Source: Nematostella vectensis (taxonomy: Eukaryota > Cnidaria > Anthozoa > Actiniaria > Edwardsiidae). From it: DNA of 64,000 bases. Location: positions 18,589,969 to 18,653,968 of the forward strand of contig NC_064035.1 in assembly GCF_932526225.1 (NCBI RefSeq), given 5' to 3'. This document shows, in pieces, positions 51,612-63,681 of the stretch. How positions within the stretch are numbered: the stretch's first letter is position 1; every line of letters begins with the position of its first letter. The notes under the pieces were generated by a model. The model did not search any database. It was not told the origin of the DNA and was given only the letters and a program-made list of their open reading frames with translations. The position numbers and the translations under genes were made by a program.

Positions 51612-53215
51612 GAAAGCTGGGATTAAGAAGTGTGTACTTCTAGTAGGCGTCCCTTCTTGGCTGAAATTTTATGAATCATAACATAATTTATTAGGATACT
51701 GGAATAAACCTTTATGCTAACATGATCATCAATCCTTTAGCTGTCATCGTTTTTCCTGTTGTTAAAGCAGTCAAAATATATTTATTTCCTGTGTTTTTTT
51801 CGTATTTTTTGTTAATCTTTTGAAAAAGGCCATCACTAAGAGAGTTCTTCGACCTACATTTTTGGACAATTGGGGTAATGCGGCCTTTTTTCGGGATATA
51901 GTTTTTGTTGTAGCCGGTCCTCTTTCGATCTGCAAAATATCTGTGCACCGTATTCTCATATATTCTTCTCATTCATACTCTGTTTTGAAAAGTTCTTAAT
52001 TTCTTTCATCAAAGTCGGTAGTTTCATCTTCATTTGCATGCATTTGCTAATTCAAATAAAATTTGTGCATTTTTGCAAACCAAAAAAATAAGTGCTCAAT
52101 ACAAAACAAAAGAGTGAACTTTTTACTAGGTATGTCGTGACATGGAAGCCATTTCACAGACGAGACGGCCGTTAGACCGCTAACCAACGAGAGAGCGCCA
52201 GAAAGCACCGAGCGCCGAAAAAGTAGACAAGAGATACAAACGCACACACGCACTAAATCAACAACAATGCAAAGCTAAAAAGAAAAAACTCTAACCTTAT
52301 TCAAACCGTAGAGGTGAGCTCCCTGTGCTGATAGACAAATGAATTCGATCTGATTATCGTTAGTCACGGCTGATTAACCGATAAGTTACAAACTAGTACT
52401 GTTATTGACTTGAGCAATATACCAAGCAATAATATTTAAGAAAACAGTGCTTTTGAATCTGTTTACGCCAACGCGTGAGTGGAAGACTTGATTCAATAAC
52501 CTGCCTCCTGTATGGGAGGATACTGGATCTCTCGAAATTAGGCACATGCGGGAGGTACAATTAGGAATAAACGTCGAGCAACGTGCCTTAATTTTTGCAG
52601 CAACATTGCATTTAACCGAACAAAACAGTTTAATATACATATTTCTGCATTGTTCTAATATCTAGGAAACAGCCTGGTTTTTTTTTCTTTGTTAAATTTA
52701 TCCTGTGCAGCTACAATTACGACCGAATACACGTTTAGTCTCATGGCCAAATTCTGTAACCATAGCGCCCCGTACCCGGGGGAGGGTGGGGGGGGGGGGG
52801 GGGGGGGAGGTGCAGAGGGAGCGTTCAATTTTTTACCTTTTTGGAATTATAACGTCCAATGGCGCCAAAAAAATTATTGTAATAGGCTAATAAACAAGCC
52901 ATCACTACCCTTGAAATCTCATTATTGAATTTGGAAATGATAAGTTTTGCTCTTTTATTAGTTTTGTAGCGTTGGGCATTGATTTTGAGGAGTTATAATA
53001 TGTTTTAGAAAAAAAATCAGACTTGATTTTGACAGACAAAGTTTTGACAGACCCTGTGAATTTTCGCTGAAAAACAACCCGTTACAGCCGCCGTAACTGC
53101 CAAAAGCCCCCGAATTCCGCTTGAGGACATCAAAATCCTTACTAAACACCCTCTAAAGATTTCAAAAATGTCTATCATTTGGGTGCTCGGTAACCTCTCC
53201 TTCCAACTAGATTAA

Positions 53216-53395
53216 AGCGGGATTGTCACGTTTTATTTCGGAGGCCCGACAGAAAATTCAACCGACAAGAGACAAAATAATCGATTGAAATCCGCCAATT
53301 AACATGACATCCGCTCTAAATAATCAATATTCTCAAAGGAACTTCCAATAGACACACTGCTTTTACAATTTTAAAAATATGTTTCGCGTTTTCCG
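53216..53395. repeat. Interspersed repeat shared with 28306-28480
   Basis: Shares CTTCCAATAGACACAC and GCTTTTACAATTTT, in the same order and spacing, with the copy in the CP2-gene intron. Ends are not defined. Confidence 0.6.
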
Positions 53396-53955
53396 TTAAA
53401 AAACGCGAAAAAAGCGTTAATGTAGGCTAAAAAATAGCACATTTCCTTTTGTAAAAACAGTAATATTATGGGGAATTATTATGGGAAATTATTTTCCCAA
53501 GCTATTCATCCATCTCTGCTTGGGAGTCGAGAGGAAGCAGAAACAAACAGGTACTCAAAAACTTGTTATATTTTCAGGTTATTCCACTGTAAAGTTGGTT
53601 CAAAGAGTTGAATTACATTTTCTTTTTTCCAGAGCTTTATGCTGAGTTAAATTGTTATTCACATTAAGATACTCTTCATATGGTTAGAACAAGGTTTGCA
53701 CAAATGAAAAATCAATATAGCTGTAACCGTAAACACAAAAACACAAAATATATCAATCCCCTATCAACCCAGCAGGACTGATACAGAGAGACATTAAGAA
53801 ATTTAGGGAGGATGAGTACATCTACACCTCTATTGATCATTTACTTCTATATTTTATTTAAGCAATAGGGTTTTTAGAGATGTTTTCAAGAGTTTCAACA
53901 CTAGTTTGATTGCAAGGCAGCAAAACATGGTCTAGTCCTGCTGTGTGATTGCATC

Positions 53956-53961
53956 TTTATT
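53956..53961 (-). terminator. Poly(A) signal of the uL16m gene
   Basis: TTTATT on the plus strand, that is AATAAA on the minus strand, about 18 bases after the TGA stop. This is unusually close but canonical. Confidence 0.4.
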
Positions 53962-53978
53962 GTACAGCTACATCTGGC

Positions 53979-56900
53979 TCAAAATGTCCAAACTTGTTTT
54001 TCAATTCTTGGTTTCTCTCTGAAGTGTGTTTTTACAGGGAGTCTATTGCTGGCCTGACGAAAGGCCTCCAAAGCCAGAGCTTCACTATCACTGCTGTACT
54101 CAAATAGGATTTTACCAGCCTTCACATTTGCCACATAGTGATCCATCTTCCCTTTGCCTTTACCCATTCGACTGCCAAGTGCCTTCTTAGTCATGGGAAC
54201 ATGAGCCTTAATCATGATAATTTGTTTGTTCTTAGTTTTTCTGATGATAGCCAGTCTTGCAGATTCCAATGCACTGGCTTTTACCAGTCCTGGTTGTGCA
54301 GCATAGACACCATACCTAAGGACATCCCTGTATCTATAGTGCACTGGCAAATCCTTTACTGTCACACTCCTCAGACTTATCATGTGCAACTGTGAAAACA
54401 AAAATCAAACGGAGATTTGCAATCTATTAAAGTTTTTAACATTTTCAAAACAACACTCTTGTTTCTATTCAAAAGGGATCTTCTATTCATTTTTATCATT
54501 TATCTTAATCAATAATATCATCAAAATAGAATCAATATAGGTTTTGATATGACAACTCTCCTTTGACAAAAAACTTGATGTCTTTTCCTTTAAATTTGTG
54601 CAGTTGACAACTACTTCAATAGTCGGGGAACCTCGTTTACTCTCTCTTGGCTTGCCACTATTCTTCTCAATTCTAAGTTGGCAATACTGTAGTAGGGGGA
54701 TTTCTTTGGATAGTACATCAAGAAAAATAATCTATGCCGTACTTACTGGTGTTGTTGATAGGAGAGTGGTTTTGTCTCTTAGCAGACTACCAACCAGAGG
54801 GAATACCTAAAGTGATAAAGGATCAAATCCATCAGCTACTGATTTGCACATTGAACAATAGTCAACGCAAATATGGGCATGTATATCTAGGAACCAAATA
54901 TGATTGGTTCCAATTTCATTTATAGCATATTTGAAAGTTAATCTAGTTTAGAGCTAACAGAAACTGCATGGAGCAGGTTGTTCTCAAGACTAGCGGAATA
55001 ATGGACACAAAATTGTAAGTAGATAATATCCATGTAGGCAATCTCAAGAACTGATTATAGTACAGAACACTAGTACATTATATATTTATCTTTATCTCAT
55101 TCCAGTCGACTTCTACTACTATTCAATTATCGTGTATTTACTGGTGGCTAAACAAGCGATGTGAAACCCAGTAAAGCTAATGGAATATGAAGTGTAGTGC
55201 AAAACAGTCCAGTCCTTCAAATAAAGGTTATCCCGTCGGAAGTCAATACAGCTACGGCAAGGAGCAGAAGCCTCTAACAGTTTATAATATGTAAATTATA
55301 ACAAAATAAGAAAAACCATATCTTTCTTGAAGCAGTATTGAGTGCAATTTAAAAGCTGAGTCAAAGAGGCAACATTCAACTACATTGTGATTTGCAAGAC
55401 AAGAAACAATATCTTTTTCTCCTAGCTGGTGTAGTAATAAATACTGCATTCTTATTGGCTTGGTTATTGGTGAACTCAAGCAATGGCAACGCAGCTTGTA
55501 AAGCACACAATGCATAGTAAATATCTGTAACTTTTCTTTGTTTTAGTATATTTTTCTGAAGATACCACTGCCCAACATGGGTGAGTGTGTCAAATAGTCA
55601 TAATAGGAAAGCAATTCATGTCTTGAATTACTACATACAGCTCCTAATAAGGGTGTCTACAAAACAAAGACCTAAAACCTAATACCTAAAACCTGTGACC
55701 CCAAAAGCTACGACCCCTAAAGCTACGATCTCAAAAGCTACGATCCCCCCCAAAAAAATTCAGTTATTATTTAGTCTACCTTTTGTTTCCCAAATGGCTA
55801 CACAGCGCGACAGGTTCATATGGAATCAGTGATCCTAATGAGGTAATTCAGCAAATTTTGTTGTGCTTTTCATGGAGGAAATATTCTCATGTGCTTGCCA
55901 ATGTCAATGAACAATTTTAATCGTCGTTTATTATTTGTCCCATTAAAAATTGTAGTTGCACTCATTTTTCAGACACGCTCCTTTGCTCTCCCGGTAACCT
56001 AACAGACCCGGCAATTACCAGTTATTTAGAAAAATGCCCCCAGAGAAGTTTTCTAACTCCCTGGCGAGGAAGAGCGTTTATTAAAACAAAGCTTTTGCGT
56101 AGTGTGCCGATACGGGTTCCTGACAAGTAAATTATAATTTCCAAATTTCATGAATAGATTGGCTAAATAGTTATTGAAATCCTAGTTTTGTCGATGTCTG
56201 TAGACAACTTGCACCCCAAAAATTGCTGTGGCATCGACATTTTTTGAAAGAAAGACAAAGAACAAGTAAATAAAGTCTCATTTTGTAGAAAAACTTATAA
56301 TAATTTCACAAATCTGTTTATATTTTTAGGCGCATTGTGACAGCTAAATGTCAAATCATTTGACAGAGATGAAACCTGATTGGTTGGAAGGAGATCCGAT
56401 AAAATGATGTAAGCCTTGATTGGCCCACTTTTTCTGGGCGGTGGAATGGTTTTCTCTGTGATGAAAACTTTCTCTGTGATGAGCACAACTAGAACATGAA
56501 GCTTTTTGCCGTAAGTTTAGCGGGCAATTAAGATTTTGGAAGAAACAACCGAAAAAGTTTACCGGGTGACATTCCGGGTTTCTGAGTTTATTGTCCATTA
56601 AAAGCACAACAAAATTCGCTGAATTACCTCATTAGGATCACTGATTCCATATGAAACTTTCGCGCTGTGTAGTCATTTGGGAAACAAGGTAGACTAAATA
56701 ATAACTGAAATTTTTGGGGGGTCATAGCTTTTGGGGTCACAGGTATTAAGTTTTAGGTCTTCGTTTTGTAGACACCCCTCCTAATCACCTAAGCTGGACG
56801 TCATAAATTTTGGGGCTAATTGGAATAAAAAAGTTTTTTAAGCCATTGAAACAAGATTTTGGACCTCATCACAAGCCCAATTTTTGTGAGAATGTTCATT

Positions 56901-57356
56901 CATTCTCTGTATTCACCCGCATTTGCTCTCCTGGGTCTTTCCACATATTTACTGTATTTCACCCGATTTCAAAAGATTCCTGTCCAAGTTGGGTTGACGG
57001 CTATGGTATCTAGTATTTGGTCGAACGCTCCCGGTCCTCGGGTATCTACCTGACACAATCTCATGCCACAAAATATTTTGATCGTGAGAAATTGAAGTGC
57101 AAACCTTCGATAGGTACACGATCGAAAGAAGAACGAATTTTGTGGCTAGACAGAATACAAGGGTCCCATCCACACTTTATATATAGCATTTTCATTGTAT
57201 TTACTGGCTCGTTCTATAAGAATTGCAGGTTCCATTGGGCCGGGTATTTTGTAATCACTTCGATTTGTGTGTATTTTTTCGAAGTCTAACAGTTTTGTCA
57301 GCAAACAAGCTGTTTTAAATTTCCATAATACTCACCCTTCTCGTAATGGCCGCCAT
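53979..57356 (-). CDS. MRPL16: Mitochondrial large-subunit ribosomal protein uL16m
   Basis: Structural protein of the mitochondrial 39S subunit near the peptidyl-transferase/A-site tRNA region. Proposed minus-strand exons: 57356-57336, 54806-54747, 54389-53979; 163 aa, all joins in phase 0. The large exon is clear: YGVYAAQPGLVKASALESAR matches the uL16 fold start, then VPMTKKALGSRMGKGKGKMD, then DHYVANVKAGKILFEYS, then EALALEAFRQASNRLPVKT. RMGKGKG plus VKxGxILFE is the uL16 hallmark. The two upstream exons are inferred from splice signals and phase; together they begin MAAITRRVFPLVGSLLRDK, a convincing basic, hydroxylated presequence, which supports them. The ATG lies in a GCCGCCATCTTG-type context (plus strand), often seen near animal starts. 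It is shorter than human MRPL16 (about 250 aa). Intron 1 contains a Mutator-like element. The large exon is near certain; the first two exons about 0.65. Confidence 0.88.
55651..56777. mobile_element. Non-autonomous Mutator-like (TIR-MULE) element
   Basis: Termini GGGTGTCTACAAAAC and GTTTTGTAGACACCC with long inverted arms (left to about 55874, right from about 56597; about 180-220 bp). Shared arm sequence includes ATTACCTCATTAGGATCACT on one side and its complement on the other. Flanks CTCCTAATAA (55641-55650) and CTCCTAATCA (56778-56787) form a 10-bp target duplication with one mismatch. Long TIRs plus a 9-11-bp duplication are typical of Mutator-like elements. No transposase frame remains. 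It lies in intron 1 of the uL16m gene. Confidence 0.75.
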
Positions 57357-57818
57357 CTTGTTGTACCCGCCATGCACCTCTTCACAAAGGAAGCCCAACA
57401 ACTAGAACACAAACAATGCTCCAAAAATAATCACGCTATTCCACGGTCGTTTGTATTCTATCCTCGATTCCAAGTGTGTTGTTATTCTCTTGTCTAGAAT
57501 ACAGCCGTATTACTGTCCCTAATTCTGTCAAGTTTGGATGGTGATTAGTCTCTCTGACGCCAACCGCCTCCAGTCTTTCAATATTTTTATGACCGTCAAA
57601 TAGGCATGTGGATTATTTATATCATACAAGTTAAGTTGATTTGCTTTTTATGTTTATACCAGAAAAGAGTCAAAACGGGAAAAGCTAAACATAAACAATT
57701 CCAAAAATCTAATTATGTTTGACGATCGCGGGCGAGATTTCGAATAACACACATTAGTCTTGGCAGAGCGGAGGAGCAAGACATTTGTTAGAGAGGTATG
57801 TTCTCATTTCTCACGCAG

Positions 57819-58872
57819 TGGCTATATGCCCGATGGTCGGGAAAAATCCTCAATGGACTAAATCCCCGTCAGTTATCAATTTATTCAAATAAACCCTTAA
57901 CTTGTCGACCTAATGAGTTCAAAATATTCTATATTTGTTGAGAAAGGGCAAGCAATCTGAATTGAGATTTGTTATTGGCATTTTAATAAAAACGTTTTCT
58001 GTTGACTATGTACACTATAGAATCGTAATTTTAGTGGCAATTAGGAATTTTCTACAACATGCCGCTAAATGTCGACAGTTCTCAACTTGCTAAAATATCA
58101 CGGTAAATTGTCAACCTTGTGAGCGTAAAGTATTATATATTTGCTTAGAAAGGGCAAGCGAATATGATGAGCTTTGTTCTCGAAAATTAAAGTTTTTTTC
58201 TTGCTTGTACACTATAAAACACCTTTCCCGACTGTAGCAAAAAAAGCAAGTGTCACTAAAATAACGCTTTTATATTGTATACAAGTAAGGAAAACATTCA
58301 ATTCCGACAACAAATTTCAATTCAGAATCGCTTGTTCTTTCTAAACAAATATAGGATACTTTGAACTCACTAGGCTGGCAATCTACTGGCTTATTTGAAT
58401 AAATTGGAAATTGTCGGGTATAAGTCCATTATAGACCTGACCCGACAGTTGCAGACGATAAAATTCAGTGTCACTATGATAACGATTTTATAGTGTATAC
58501 AAGCACGTTCAATTCCGTATACAAATCTCAAATTAGTTTCTCTAGCCCTTTCTCCACAAATATACAATGCTTTGAACTCACTAGGTCGACATTTAACCGC
58601 GATATTTTCGTAAATTGAGAACTGCCGACATTTTAGCAGCATGTTGAAGAAAATTTTGTTCCACTAAAATTACTATTCTATAGTGTACATAGACGACGGA
58701 AAACAACCAATACCGACAACAAAGCTCAATTCAGGTTTGTTTTCCCTTTCTCATCAAATAATATACTTCTAACTCACTAGGTCGACAATTTACTGGGTTG
58801 TTTGAAGAAAAAATGAAAACTGTCGGGCATTAGTCCATTGAGGATTTTCCCGACTGTCGGGCATATAGCCAC
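57819..58872. mobile_element. Long inverted-repeat element of about 1.05 kb
   Basis: Left end GTGGCTATATGCCCGATGGT, right end GACTGTCGGGCATATAGCCAC. The arms continue for several hundred bases with matching blocks (CCTCAATGGACTAA; GTCGACCTAATGAGTTCAAA versus ACTCACTAGGTCGAC; TACACTATAGAATCGTAATT versus ATTACTATTCTATAGTGTAC). The interior repeats the same modules again in both orientations, suggesting nested or self-inserted copies. No coding capacity is seen and the target duplication is unclear. Confidence 0.7.
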
Positions 58873-59504
58873 AGCGATGTTTTCTTAATCTCGAATATGG
58901 AGACATATAGGCATAGTTTCCAAAAAGACCGGAATTTTTCTATAAGCACCAAGTTCCTAAACAATGGTGAATGGGCGGGCTTTATTTTGGATAAAAAATA
59001 GGCGATAATAATAGGAGTTTTGCGTGATTCTGAGGTGAAATATTAAATGCTTATAAATAAACACAACTCGCAAGTCATATATTACCGAAACTAACGTTTT
59101 TAGTTCTTCTGCAATGTTTTCAAAATCAGCTGATCAAAAGAAGTTATTTTTTGTTTTAAAAAAATTCTAAATTACTTTTGGCTTTTGGTTAAAAATAACA
59201 AATAATAAAAACTTTGAAACAGCCTCCCCCCCCCAAAAAAAAAATGTTTTACAAACGTTAAATACATACCTTGAGCAGGGAAATCAAAATTTCTGAAATT
59301 TCATCATTTCCAGACGAAAACGATATTGATCAAGATGCCGGGTCATCTTGAATTGTATAAAATTTTATAAGCCATGGTAAAATTCATATATACTTCTGTT
59401 TTTACATAAGAAATTGTATAAAAACTTCATTCAGTCTAGTTGAAACCAGCATTTTAAACATAGCCCTATTTTCATACGCGTATGACAGACGAAAGGGCAC
59501 CCGG

Positions 59505-59905
59505 TGGACCGTATTCGTACGAAAATCAGTCAAAATTATGCTGACTCTACCGTATTCGTATAAAATCAGTCAAAATTATGCTGACTCTACCGTATTCGTA
59601 TAAAATCAGTCAAAATTATGCTGACTCTACCGTATTCGTATAAAATCAGTCAAAATTATGATGACTCTACCGTATTCGTATAAAATCAGTCAAAATTATG
59701 CTGACGCTACCGTATTCGTACGAAAATCGGTCAAAATTATGCTGACTATCGTATTCGTATAAAATCAGTCAAAATTATGCTGACTCTACCGTATTCGTAT
59801 AAAATCAGTCAAAATTATGCTGACTCTACCGTATTCGTATAAAATCAGTCAAAATTATGCTGACGCTACCGTATTCGTACAAAAAATCAGTCAAAATTAT
59901 GTACA
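59505..59905. repeat. 40-bp minisatellite (CTACCGTATTCGTATAAAAT...)
   Basis: About 10 copies of a 40-bp unit containing CTACCGTATTCGTATAAAAT followed by CAGTCAAAATTATGCTGA. End units read CGTACGAAAATC instead of CGTATAAAATC. Confidence 0.95.
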
Positions 59906-62030
59906 CGATGTTGCGGTAATCAGGCGTACGAATAATTCTTTTATATTTGCTTGTGAGGGGGGGAGGGGTATAACAACCGATGTTTCATGTTCATAACAAA
60001 ATACTTGACGCCCTCTTGGCTACATGAGAGCTACACGGACCAGTGGACTGATTACTGTATAGGAAATCCCGATTCAAAACATGATCCGGAATTCAACATT
60101 GTTGGTATAAGCACGTCTTTTTTTAATTGCATCAAAGACGAGCTTGACGAGCTTAGCAAAGCGTAACACCCCTTAAGGCGGGCGAGCGTGCGGGCGTCAC
60201 AACATTCTGTTACGTAAGACATTCTGTCCGATGATTTACTTATTTCTCAGTTCTAGGACGCTAATAAAATTTCAAGAAAATTTTGAGAAATTAGAAGATT
60301 TACTCGTCCAAATATTTTAACGATGTTTGAGGTTCTTTATCTGTGACAAAAGACAAAAAAGTGCGAATAATTCTAGACTTTAAATGGTGTATCCTCTTAG
60401 CACTTAAAGCAGGCGAGTCTCGCCGGAAACAGCTCTTTGAACTACGCGTACCAAAGCACCTTAGCATTCTAAAGAAGAGATATTTGCCAGTCTTCACACC
60501 AGGAAGCAGTTCTGTCAACAATTATATAAATGTACTAAAAGGCGTCTGATTTCTAGATGGAAAAGATAAAGATGTAGTAAAATTCAGTAAAGTCTGTTAA
60601 CCGAATAGTATAGACCACTTGACCGATCCCACGCTAAAAGCCTGAAGAAAAAATAAATGTTCAAAGGAATTTGTCTCCAATGATAAATGCATCCAGGGAC
60701 AACAGGTTGTTGTGATCATCTTCAGTTGTGTTGCATCCTCTCTCTTTATCCACTATTATTTCGGGTTATTTCGGTTATTAATTAGAATTTTACTTGTTCG
60801 CACTTTTAAATATACATATAATTAAAACCAGTAAAGTAAATAAATCATATGCCAATCTTAATGACTAGAAATTTAAAAACCTACAGGGGTAAGGTTGACA
60901 TGAGCAAGTATTATAATATTGTCCACAGCTCTCAATTAACAAGGGTCACAATTTAATTTAGCAGGTCAAATAGGCTACAATGTGCCATAAACACCTGGAA
61001 GGGAAGTTGGTTTTTTTGAAACATTTAGTACAATATTTGTATCTCCAACGTAGGAAAAAAGCAGTTTTATGACTTCCGCATGGGCTCCATTTTACCCAGA
61101 GATGCAAAAACATTATATCGATGCCTCCAGACACGCTAAGAGGTCTTCAAGGTACTACGCTGAAAACACCAGATCATACATGTCACTAGCAACCTCAATA
61201 CATTCAAAACCCTGACAACGTGTCTGACGTTAAATATTTTTAAAGGAAAAATCATCGAAGCAATGTTCCTTTGATACGCATGAGTAATACCCAGTCTGGG
61301 TCAGTGGCTTTGGTGTGATAACGTGCCGTAATGTTTCCGGTATAACATGTGATTTGTTGTGTAAAAGAGGCCTTTATCGTACGAGCAGCTATTCTATAAA
61401 GTCTGTGGACAATTAGAGGATTTCAGTTTAGCCAACACAGTATTCATTGAGACTTTGGACGAAGAAGAGCAACTAGAAAATACACAGTAGTATTCATTGG
61501 GACTCTGGACGAAGAAGAGCAACTAGGAAATACAAAGTACCCTAGAAACGAAACTAAAACACAGGTATTTTATTCGTGAACTTGATTTTTTGTGGGTGTC
61601 GTGTCTTTAAGCCCAAATATTCTAATGCGTGCATAGTTTAACCCTATTAGGTATCTGGACGCTCGCAGAGATTTCTCTGTAAAAATCATGCCATTGAGGA
61701 TCATTAAGATTTAGATCGAGATTTACAATTAAGAGATTTGTTAACCTTTGATTTTCGGCATCGTCAGTTTACTGTGACGCGAAAGATGGTCACGGGAACG
61801 TAAAGTCGAGTAATAGGAACAGTGCTCGTCCCATTAACTTGTAAAAATTCAAAACATACAACGTAAAAATGAATGTTGTACAGTTTGCAACATGTGTGTT
61901 GTTTTATCGATCATAAAAGCAAAATCGTAAGATAACCCCAGTTTCGTTATTGGTCTGGAAATGGTTTGGCTTCCCCAATCACAATGCAATGGACTACTCA
62001 TTTACAATGTGGTATATTTCCAGAAATAAC
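59906..62030. other. Region upstream of the FGF gene, no recognised gene
   Basis: Short open frames near 60300-60550 show no family signature. A 50-bp tandem duplication at 61437-61540 repeats TATTCATTGRGACTYTGGAC and GAAGAAGAGCAACTAG. The FGF promoter and leader should lie here, but nothing specific can be assigned. Confidence 0.45.
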
Positions 62031-63681
62031 ATGACGACAGCGACCTCTCTCACTACGCCTCAGAAGTTCTCTATCTCCAAACTTCTCGAGGAAGCCCGCT
62101 TAGGTGACAGAAGGCTCAGCTCCCCAATCCTAGCGCGCTGCAATAGATCTTCCCTCAAGTGGCTCCCTGTGGAATCCACCCTACCAGCTTCGCCGCTGAC
62201 ATGTACGACTGACATACGCCTTTACTGTAAAAACCAGCTGTTCTTGCAAATAAGCGATGATGGGAGCGTGTCGGGGACTCGAGATCAGCTCTGTCCTTAT
62301 GGTCAGTATACTTTCTATAAAGAATACTACATGGAAAGTGCGTACGGCGCGTGCAGTATAAAAAATGAACGAATGAGCGCAGGGAACGAGTGAGTTTTTT
62401 TGACACAATACAAAACAACGAGTGGATAAAAACTGTACAAAGCACTTTACCTGCTGTATTTTGTTTATTATATACAAACTGAGAAATTTATAATAAGCTT
62501 ATTGCATAACATTTTATTAGACTTGGCTGCAGAGGCTCCGAGGTTTGTGCTGTTCGACGGTTCAGTTGAACAGACAGAAACTTACATTGAAATGAATCTG
62601 TCTCGCTAATGTCACGCTCGAGACTGTAGCTCATGTTACACAAGAAGTGCACTTTTTAATCTCTAAAATCTCGACATCTATGAAATAAATAAATTACTAA
62701 ATGGAAAATTCTTGTACGATTTTTATGTACTCGTTGATGCGTCCTGATTGAAGCCATTCATGTGCAGTGCAAAAAAATATCGTTCGTCCAATCAGAACCG
62801 CTAACAACTTTTCTTCACGGTAAAAAAACATCGTTCGCGCCTCTGATTTGCCGAGACCAGTGAACGGACGAAAATTTACTGAATGGGTCTTCAGTGAGTA
62901 TTTCTCAGTATGTATATAATAAAATGATGTTATCTATAGTGAATGCCCCCGCTGCTTCAACTTGGTTATGTGAAGTTGCGCGGTGCGCGCGCATGCACCG
63001 TGGTCTTTTTGTCAGCGTAATGGGTCTTTTCTAGCCCATTTTCCCCTCCAGGGCAGAGATGACAGTATATGATGCCTGATAAAACCCAACAATCCTCTGC
63101 TACTTTGTTGATCTTGCTTCGCTTGGTCATAAGAAGCGATTCATTTACTTAAAAAAAAAACTCCGCCATGCCGAGCCACGAACAAAACATCGGCTTATTC
63201 AAGTAAGTAACCAAGATCAAAATCGTCAATAACGTATCAGACTTCATTCAGGATTGTTTTTCGAAAGTTTTTTTCACAAAAACCGTTGTATCTTCAAATT
63301 GTAAACAATACGAGAGTGGTTGGCCGACATTCTTTAAAAAAATGTTATGCTGCAAAATCTGCTGCAACCGACACCGACGCGCTAGCTATCGTACAGGACT
63401 AATTTTCACAACAAAGGGAAATCAACAGTTCTCAGAGGATCTCTTGGTTTTATTACTGACGATATAACGATCGACTATTTTCCTACTCCCCTAGCCTCGT
63501 CCACTCGTCCTCGTAGTTGTAAAAGGGCGCGTGCACCGTTTTCTATTTGTATGACTTCTTTTCCTTTGCCTTTTCAGCGACGTTAGAAATTCACACTCTT
63601 TCCAAGAACACAGTTCGAATCTACTCGCCGAAAGTGAAAAAATACCTTGCAATTGACAGCAACGGCCGCTTGTGCTCTAAG
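62031..63681 (+). CDS. FGF (family): Fibroblast growth factor ligand, exons 1-2 (3' end outside window)
   Basis: Secreted-type signalling ligand that activates FGF receptor tyrosine kinases. Exon 1 is 62031-62301 and exon 2 63578-63681, which ends in phase 0 at AAG|GTAACT; the last exon must lie beyond 64000. Exon 1 carries the first beta-trefoil strands: RLYCKNQLFLQISDDGSV, the family's RLYCKNGGFFLRIxxDGxV. Exon 2 carries TVRIYSPKVKKYLAIDSNGR then LCSK, the family's VSIKGVxxNRYLAMxxDGRL. Exon 2 is exactly 104 nt, the length conserved in vertebrate FGF genes. The start is uncertain: in-frame ATGs occur at 61989 and 62007, but CAG at 62021-62023 could be an acceptor, so I chose 62031. No hydrophobic leader peptide is visible from any of these starts. 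The interspersed element at 62318 begins about 17 bp after the donor. Confidence 0.85.
62318..62922. mobile_element. Interspersed element shared with the Rho GEF intron, copy 2
   Basis: Reverse-orientation homolog of 19031-19553, about 80 bp longer because that copy lacks part of the hairpin end. Shared parts include TGGCTGCAGAGGCTCCGAGG, GTAGCTCATGTTAC and the ends TTTATTATATACA and TGTATATAATAAA. It occupies half of FGF intron 1. Confidence 0.75.

Larger units (their letters stand above)
51612..53978. other. Intergenic region without recognised gene
   Basis: No exon recognised. It contains a fragment related to the foldback MITE (about 52024-52050), a segment at 52135-52215 resembling 23635-23710 (CCAACGAGAGAGCGCC versus CCAATGAGAGAGCTCC), a G run near 52789-52807 and the interspersed repeat at 53216-53395. 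Confidence 0.5.

Noticed and set aside
54968-55020. Exon-like ATGGAGCAGGTTGTTCTC... with GTAAGT donor on the plus strand
   Set aside because: The best downstream acceptor (near 55543) gives an immediate stop, and no protein family is recognised.
60300-60549. Overlapping open frames on both strands upstream of FGF
   Set aside because: No domain, no splice consensus joining them to other exons.
63168-63216. ATGCCGAGCCACGAAC... ending in a GTAAGT donor, a possible alternative FGF first exon
   Set aside because: Its phase (2) does not fit the phase-1 acceptor at 63578, and it would lack the first trefoil strands.
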